Source: Candidatus Jordarchaeales archaeon
GTDB lineage: Archaea > Asgardarchaeota > Jordiarchaeia > Jordiarchaeales > Freyrarchaeaceae
Reading direction: 5' to 3'
NCBI GenBank assembly: GCA_038889235.1
Contig: JAWAHN010000003.1
Span: 406,058 to 470,057, forward strand
Length of the DNA stretch: 64,000 bases
Both the position numbers and the translations under genes were made by a program. Below are positions 58,917 through 64,000 of the stretch, in pieces; positions within the stretch are counted from its first letter, which is position 1; every line of letters begins with the position of its first letter. A model generated the notes under the pieces. The model did not search any database. It was not told the origin of the DNA and saw only the letters and a list, made by a program, of their open reading frames with translations.

Positions 58917-59225
58917 GTGGTCAGGTTGACGGAGGAAATGCTGGTGGAGGCGTGTAAGAGGTTTCCGTACGATGACCACAGGAGGTATCTGTTGTTCCTG
59001 TGTGGTGCGCTGGGAATACAGGAGGATGTGGCACAGATGATCTCGTGGAGGATTTCAAGGGGAGATAAAGGGACTGTGAAGTTCATCGTCAGATTGCTGG
59101 TGCATTCAGGGAATGGTAGGACACTGTCACGATTCCTGCGGATCCTGGAGCCAAACCTAGCTGGGGAGTTTATGACTGAGGAGGTTATCAAGTTAATTAT
59201 AGAAGCGGAGGTGAGTAAAAAGTGA
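58917..59225 (+). CDS. Small protein of unknown function in replication-like operon
   Basis: A 102-residue, mostly helical, basic protein (MLVEACKRFPYDDHRRYLLFLCGALG; MISWRISRGDKGTVKFIVRLLV; FMTEEVIKLIIEAEV). I do not recognise a domain. Two bases after the XPF-like gene and overlapping the AAA+ gene by 4 bases, so it is part of one operon and may be an adaptor of the nuclease or ATPase. GTG at 58917 or TTG at 58926 could be the start. Confidence 0.7.
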   Translation: MVRLTEEMLVEACKRFPYDDHRRYLLFLCGALGIQEDVAQMISWRISRGDKGTVKFIVRLLVHSGNGRTLSRFLRILEPNLAGEFMTEEVIKLIIEAEVSKK

Positions 59226-60205
59226 AGAAGGATGTCTTCTTAGACGAAAGGCTCAGGGAGGCGATGAAGAAGATAATAGAGTATGAGGAGAGAGAAGAGG
59301 AGAGAATCGCCAAGGACGAGGTTCTCTCCAAGCTGGGTGTGAAGCCTTACTGGGACTGGCAGGACGTCGGAGTTGACTTCAACGACATAAAGAAGCTGAG
59401 GATTGCAGGGGTCGTGATGGTCATCGGTGGGAGGAGGAAGCGCTACCTACTCGTCAACCGTGAGGAGACGAAGAGGAGAATTGAGGAGATCGAAAGGTTG
59501 GAGCGTGAGGCAATAAACGCTGCAATATCCCAGCCCATCCAGGTGCCGGAAGACATGTTCGACGTGATAATCGGGTATGACGACATGAAGAAGTTCCTGA
59601 AAAAAGTGGTGACCTTAGACGAGCCGTTCCACGTGCTCTTCGTCGGTCCACCAGGCACTGCGAAAACCCTCTTCCTCATGGAGTTCGAAAGAATCCCACG
59701 GTCCAAACTCATAACGGCCGGAACGAGCACCAAGGTCGGGATAAGAGACCTACTGATCGAGGAGAGACCGAGGTTCCTCCTGATAGACGAGTTGGAGAAG
59801 ATAGGGGACCCGAACGACTTGAGCGTTCTACTGACACTGATGGAGTCTCAACGAGTCATCGTAACCAAACACGGAAGCATCACTGAGGAGAGGTTCCCAT
59901 GCTCCGTCATCGCCGCCTGCAACAGCACCAAGAAACTGCCCCAAGAACTGTTGGACAGGTTCCAGGTGTTCCGGCTGAGGAAGTATACGAGAGAAGAATA
60001 CATAGAGATAGTCAAGACCTTCCTCACGAAGAGGAGGGGTGTGAGTGAAGACGTGGCAAAGTACATCGCTGAGAAGGTTTCAGAGTACACGCTGTCCGTC
60101 AGGGAAGCTGTGAGAGTGTCAAAGGTTGCGAAAACCATTGAAGAGGTAGATAAGGTAATAAAGCTGTTTAGAACGTATTCAAACACACAGGAGGTGAGTG
60201 AATGA
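59222..60205 (+). CDS. AAA+ ATPase (RuvB/MoxR-like) with N-terminal winged helix
   Basis: A 327-residue ATPase. Residues 1-105 contain a coiled region and a small winged-helix-like domain (DIKKLRIAGVVMVIGGRRKRYLL). The AAA+ core has FDVIIGYDDMKKFLKKV, Walker A LFVGPPGTAKT near residue 144, Walker B RFLLIDELEKIGD near 183, sensor 1 VIAACNSTKKLP near 232 and the arginine-finger region ELLDRFQVFRLRKY. It resembles archaeal Holliday-junction-helicase-like and MCM-derived ATPases found in mobile elements. With PolB and XPF-like genes it suggests a viral or plasmid replication cassette. GTG start overlapping the previous gene. Confidence 0.85.
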   Translation: MKKDVFLDERLREAMKKIIEYEEREEERIAKDEVLSKLGVKPYWDWQDVGVDFNDIKKLRIAGVVMVIGGRRKRYLLVNREETKRRIEEIERLEREAINAAISQPIQVPEDMFDVIIGYDDMKKFLKKVVTLDEPFHVLFVGPPGTAKTLFLMEFERIPRSKLITAGTSTKVGIRDLLIEERPRFLLIDELEKIGDPNDLSVLLTLMESQRVIVTKHGSITEERFPCSVIAACNSTKKLPQELLDRFQVFRLRKYTREEYIEIVKTFLTKRRGVSEDVAKYIAEKVSEYTLSVREAVRVSKVAKTIEEVDKVIKLFRTYSNTQEVSE

Positions 60206-60297
60206 AAGGAGAGGTCTGCGAGTAATGCATAACGATATTCTGCATCGGCGTCGTGGCCTACGCTCTGTCAACGAGCATCGAAAGCGCCTTCTACATA
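60206..60297 (+). other. Possible gene remnant truncated by the first array repeat
   Basis: After the AAA+ stop a frame reads MKGEVCE, meets TAA, and continues in the same frame as ITIFCIGVVAYALSTSIESA and straight into the repeat. The hydrophobic run looks like a membrane segment of a gene broken at the repeat edge. Too short to be sure. Confidence 0.3.
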
Positions 60298-63200
60298 CTT
60301 TCAATCCCCATTTGTGGGGACTGTTTTTGTTTCTTTTGGGGTCCCGGCTGAGGACCCCTCGGAGGAAGACTTCTTTCAATCCCCATTTGTGGGGACTGTT
60401 TTTGTTTCTTGGACGAGTTGACAAACGTCCAGAGGGAGGACGTCTTATCTTTCAATCCCCATTTGTGGGGACTGTTTTTGTTTCATAATATACATCACGA
60501 CGGCACGGGAACCAAAGGTTTCCGCTTTCAATCCCCATTTGTGGGGACTGTTTTTGTTTCTTTTGAACCCGTCCCTCGCGAACACCCATCGGAAGACCTG
60601 ACCTTTCAATCCCCATTTGTGGGGACTGTTTTTGTTTCGAGAAGGTGGTGCTGTTACCACCTGAAAATCGAACCGCTAAACTTTCAATCCCCATTTGTGG
60701 GGACTGTTTTTGTTTCTGGGAGGCGGCCAAGGCCATAGCCGAAATGGTGGAAAACTTTCAATCCCCATTTGTGGGGACTGTTTTTGTTTCCCGTTGCCAT
60801 GGTGTTTCCTCGTGGACTAGTGAAGTGTACTTTCAATCCCCATTTGTGGGGACTGTTTTTGTTTCTCGAAATGTTGGTTCCGGAGTCAGCTTCAATCTTC
60901 ACTCTTTCAATCCCCATTTGTGGGGACTGTTTTTGTTTCACGCGGTATTTCTGAGGCAAAGCGGCAGGTGGTACATTTTCTTTCAATCCCCATTTGTGGG
61001 GACTGTTTTTGTTTCTCCACGTGTTCGGGGTTGGAAGCACGATTACAATGCACCCTTTCAATCCCCATTTGTGGGGACTGTTTTTGTTTCCCAACATCTC
61101 AAATGTGCTCGAAGACGCCGCCAAGAACCACCTTTCAATCCCCATTTGTGGGGACTGTTTTTGTTTCCCCCTAACTCCCCCATTTTATTACTTGTTTCAA
61201 GAAGCCGCTTTCAATCCCCATTTGTGGGGACTGTTTTTGTTTCGCGGAGGCAAAGCCTCGCGAAGGCGGCGAACTTCCTCTGCTTCACTTTCAATCCCCA
61301 TTTGTGGGGACTGTTTTTGTTTCTAGTCGACGAACTCGCGGAAGACGCCGCGCCTTAAGAGGTCTTTCAATCCCCATTTGTGGGGACTGTTTTTGTTTCT
61401 AAACGCAAAAGCTTCATCCACACCTCTATGCTCTCCTTTCAATCCCCATTTGTGGGGACTGTTTTTGTTTCACAAGATAGTAGTCGAGCGACCCAGCGGG
61501 ATCAAATTTACCTTTCAATCCCCATTTGTGGGGACTGTTTTTGTTTCGATTGAAAGTTCTCATCCCGCGGGGCTCTGATCCCCAGCCATGAAACTTTCAA
61601 TCCCCATTTGTGGGGACTGTTTTTGTTTCAGCAGATAAAAGAGCTTGAGAAGGCCATCAGGCAGAACTTTCAATCCCCATTTGTGGGGACTGTTTTTGTT
61701 TCCAGAGAAAGCACCGCGCTCTCCGGCCTCTTCTTCAACCCTTTCAATCCCCATTTGTGGGGACTGTTTTTGTTTCTGCAAAGTCCTCTGGCACGTCTGA
61801 AGAGATGACCTTGTTCCACTTTCAATCCCCATTTGTGGGGACTGTTTTTGTTTCGGGAGGCTGTTGAGAAGTTGAAGAAAACCATTGAAAGTGTCTTTCA
61901 ATCCCCATTTGTGGGGACTGTTTTTGTTTCTGAACGAAAAAGACTGGGCACCTATCATAATGTATCACTTAGCTTTCAATCCCCATTTGTGGGGACTGTT
62001 TTTGTTTCCTAGGACACGCTAACCCAAAACCCGAAAGCCGCCTCTGAGCTTTCAATCCCCATTTGTGGGGACTGTTTTTGTTTCAAGAGATACCGGTGTA
62101 TCCTCCGGGTATAGGCGGAATATGCTTTCAATCCCCATTTGTGGGGACTGTTTTTGTTTCCCCGGACCCGGTCACTTGCAGGACCCTGAAGCATATCTCT
62201 TTCAATCCCCATTTGTGGGGACTGTTTTTGTTTCTAGTAACTTGAACGCCGACATGGTTGACGGAAAACACTCACACTTTCAATCCCCATTTGTGGGGAC
62301 TGTTTTTGTTTCTTGCGTGTTCGAGTTCAAAACAACGCGGAAGTTCACGCTTTCAATCCCCATTTGTGGGGACTGTTTTTGTTTCAACATCGTCCGCGAG
62401 ATAATTGAAATTATTAAAGAAATCTTTCAATCCCCATTTGTGGGGACTGTTTTTGTTTCCCATCCACCTCCAGCGATAACAGTGAAAACCCTAATAACTT
62501 TCAATCCCCATTTGTGGGGACTGTTTTTGTTTCGCGCGTTCCTACACGGCTACCCGACGAGCAGGGACTTCACCTTTCAATCCCCATTTGTGGGGACTGT
62601 TTTTGTTTCCGAAATCCTCTTCCGCGGGATCTCTGCTATATTTTCCAACTTTCAATCCCCATTTGTGGGGGACTGTTTTTGTTTCATGTAAAAGTGCGGC
62701 AGATTACCGGTCCGGGGGAAAACTTTCAATCCCCATTTGTGGGGGACTGTTTTTGTTTCTTTCGGGTCCGTGATCAGAACCGAGAGGAGCGGTGTCTCTT
62801 TCAATCCCCATTTGTGGGGGACTGTTTTTGTTTCTGCTAGCAACCATTTCAAATCTAAAAGGGCTACCAACTGACTTTCAATCCCCATTTGTGGGGGACT
62901 GTTTTTGTTTCTTTAACAAACGATCTCGTGTGGGGAAGCATTCCCCACTGGGTCTTTCAATCCCCATTTGTGGGGGACTGTTTTTGTTTCAGGCTCCGAT
63001 GTCGCCGAGTATCCCGGAATAGGCGGTGGCTTTCAATCCCCATTTGTGGGGGACTGTTTTTGTTTCGAGCAAGACGTAAAAAAACAAAGGGAAGCTGATC
63101 AAGAAGCCTTTCAATCCCCATTTGTGGGGGACTGTTTTTGTTTCGATTCTCGTCTCGGCGCTGAACAAGCAGAGGGAGAAGTACACTTTCAATCCCCATT

Positions 63201-64000
63201 TGTGGGGGACTGTTTTTGTTTCCTGGAAGCTTACGAATGGAAACACAAATTCAATCCATTCACTTTCAATCCCCATTTGTGGGGGACTGTTTTTGTTTCT
63301 AAGATTTGTAGTTTTGGGAGTACGGCATATCCACCGTACCTTTCAATCCCCATTTGTGGGGGACTGTTTTTGTTTCATACTGAGGAGGATGCTTGAAAAG
63401 AGCCACGTTCCAAAGACTTTCAATCCCCATTTGTGGGGGACTGTTTTTGTTTCGTCTTGGGCTTAAACTTCTTCAGCTTTTGAATTCGCCTAACTTTCAA
63501 TCCCCATTTGTGGGGGACTGTTTTTGTTTCCGCTACTAGGTCACCGTGGCGCTCCGCGACCTCAATCCACTCTTTCAATCCCCATTTGTGGGGGACTGTT
63601 TTTGTTTCGAAAGACGCCTTTAGATGGTGGAGAAAAGGCATAATCAACTTTCAATCCCCATTTGTGGGGGACTGTTTTTGTTTCGCCCCGCAACGCCCTC
63701 TTGATTTTCTCCTTCAACTCACTGTCTTTCAATCCCCATTTGTGGGGGACTGTTTTTGTTTCTTCTAGCGTTAATCTGTGTAGCTGGCTTGGTGTCACCT
63801 TTCAATCCCCATTTGTGGGGGACTGTTTTTGTTTCATTATAGTTTGGATGTATGAAGCTGTTGCACAACAGCTTTCAATCCCCATTTGTGGGGGACTGTT
63901 TTTGTTTCCTAACGCCGGCTTCAAGCTTATCACCTGCGCTTGAACTTTTTACTTTCAATCCCCATTTGTGGGGGACTGTTTTTGTTTCCTAACGCCGGCT
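60298..64000 (-). CRISPR. CRISPR array, at least 49 repeats, continuing past the window
   Basis: 49 complete repeats start at 60298, 60373, 60449 ... 63872, 63952, separated by 48 spacers of 36-46 bases. On the plus strand a repeat begins CTTTCAATCCCC, has a CCCCATTTGTGGGG hairpin and ends CTGTTTTTGTTTC. Read on the minus strand it begins GAAACAAAAACAG and ends ATTGAAAG, the standard 5' handle of type I/III crRNAs, so transcription is leftward and the leader is beyond base 64000. Repeats 1-31 (60298-62609) are 36 nt; repeats 32-49 (62649-63988) are 37 nt with one extra G in the GGGG run. Within each group I see no further variation. Open frames across the array are repeat artefacts. A last partial spacer begins at 63989. 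Confidence 0.99.

Noticed and set aside
57273..60297. Integration of a circular element by crossover within a spacer
   Set aside because: That would leave the same spacer-length sequence at both ends of the block; the 40 bases next to each repeat do not match.
60298..64000. Long open frames across the array on both strands
   Set aside because: They are translations of the repeat (for example PICGDCFCF and NKNSPHKWGLK) and have no independent coding signal.

Overview
This window is archaeal chromosome, about half G+C, dense, with many TTG and GTG starts, TATA-like boxes upstream of transcription units, and archaeal-type enzymes: archaeal GluRS, bifunctional FBP aldolase/phosphatase, archaeal PEP carboxylase, class I CCA-adding enzyme, tRNA-splicing endonuclease. 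A tRNA-His carrying three introns points to a thermophilic TACK-type lineage (inference). Coenzyme M genes (comA, comB), the methanogen marker mtxX and an Mvh-Hdr electron-bifurcating system suggest a methane- or alkane-metabolising ancestry or lifestyle, but no mcr genes lie in the window, so this is not proven.

Layout. 0-12 kb: a cut gene, a roadblock protein, a HAD phosphatase, gltX, an A24 prepilin peptidase, an M42 peptidase, mtxX, a three-gene ABC exporter operon, a YhfC/PrsW-like membrane protein and the FBP aldolase/phosphatase. 12-13 kb: a gene-free stretch holding a decayed IS200/IS605 tnpB. 13-20 kb: carAB, a FAD oxidase and a hexapeptide acyltransferase. 20-29 kb: a wHTH-CARF-like regulator, comB-comA, and a [NiFe] hydrogenase operon (mvhD-mvhG-mvhA-vhuU) divergent from hdrA-hdrC-hdrB. 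The hydrogenase large subunit lacks its C-terminal nickel-binding motif. A separate 49-residue gene just downstream supplies it, with an in-frame TGA exactly where selenocysteine is known in VhuU. 29-52 kb: an isopropylmalate/isocitrate dehydrogenase family enzyme, an HdrD-like Fe-S protein, ppcA, hisS next to tRNA-His, a second hdrC-hdrB pair, endA, a hydrogenase maturation protease, RNA enzymes, a GH38/GH57-type protein, peptidases, and a third Hdr set (hdrC-hdrB-hdrA with an MvhD domain fused to HdrA).

53-64 kb: a leftward operon of a NurA-like protein, HerA and Cas6 beside a CRISPR locus. A degenerate single repeat at 57237-57272 is separated from the main array (from 60298, at least 49 repeats) by a 3.0-kb block with a PolB fragment, an ERCC4/XPF nuclease, an unknown protein and an AAA+ ATPase. 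The PolB gene is cut exactly at the repeat edge. All repeats to the left of about 62.6 kb are 36 nt and all to the right are 37 nt, a single switch that fits leader-proximal copying with the leader beyond the right end.

Most notable points: the split, apparently selenocysteine-containing hydrogenase subunit; the virus-like gene block sitting between two CRISPR repeats; the Cas6-HerA-NurA-like operon with decayed NurA catalytic residues; and the one-step repeat change in the array.
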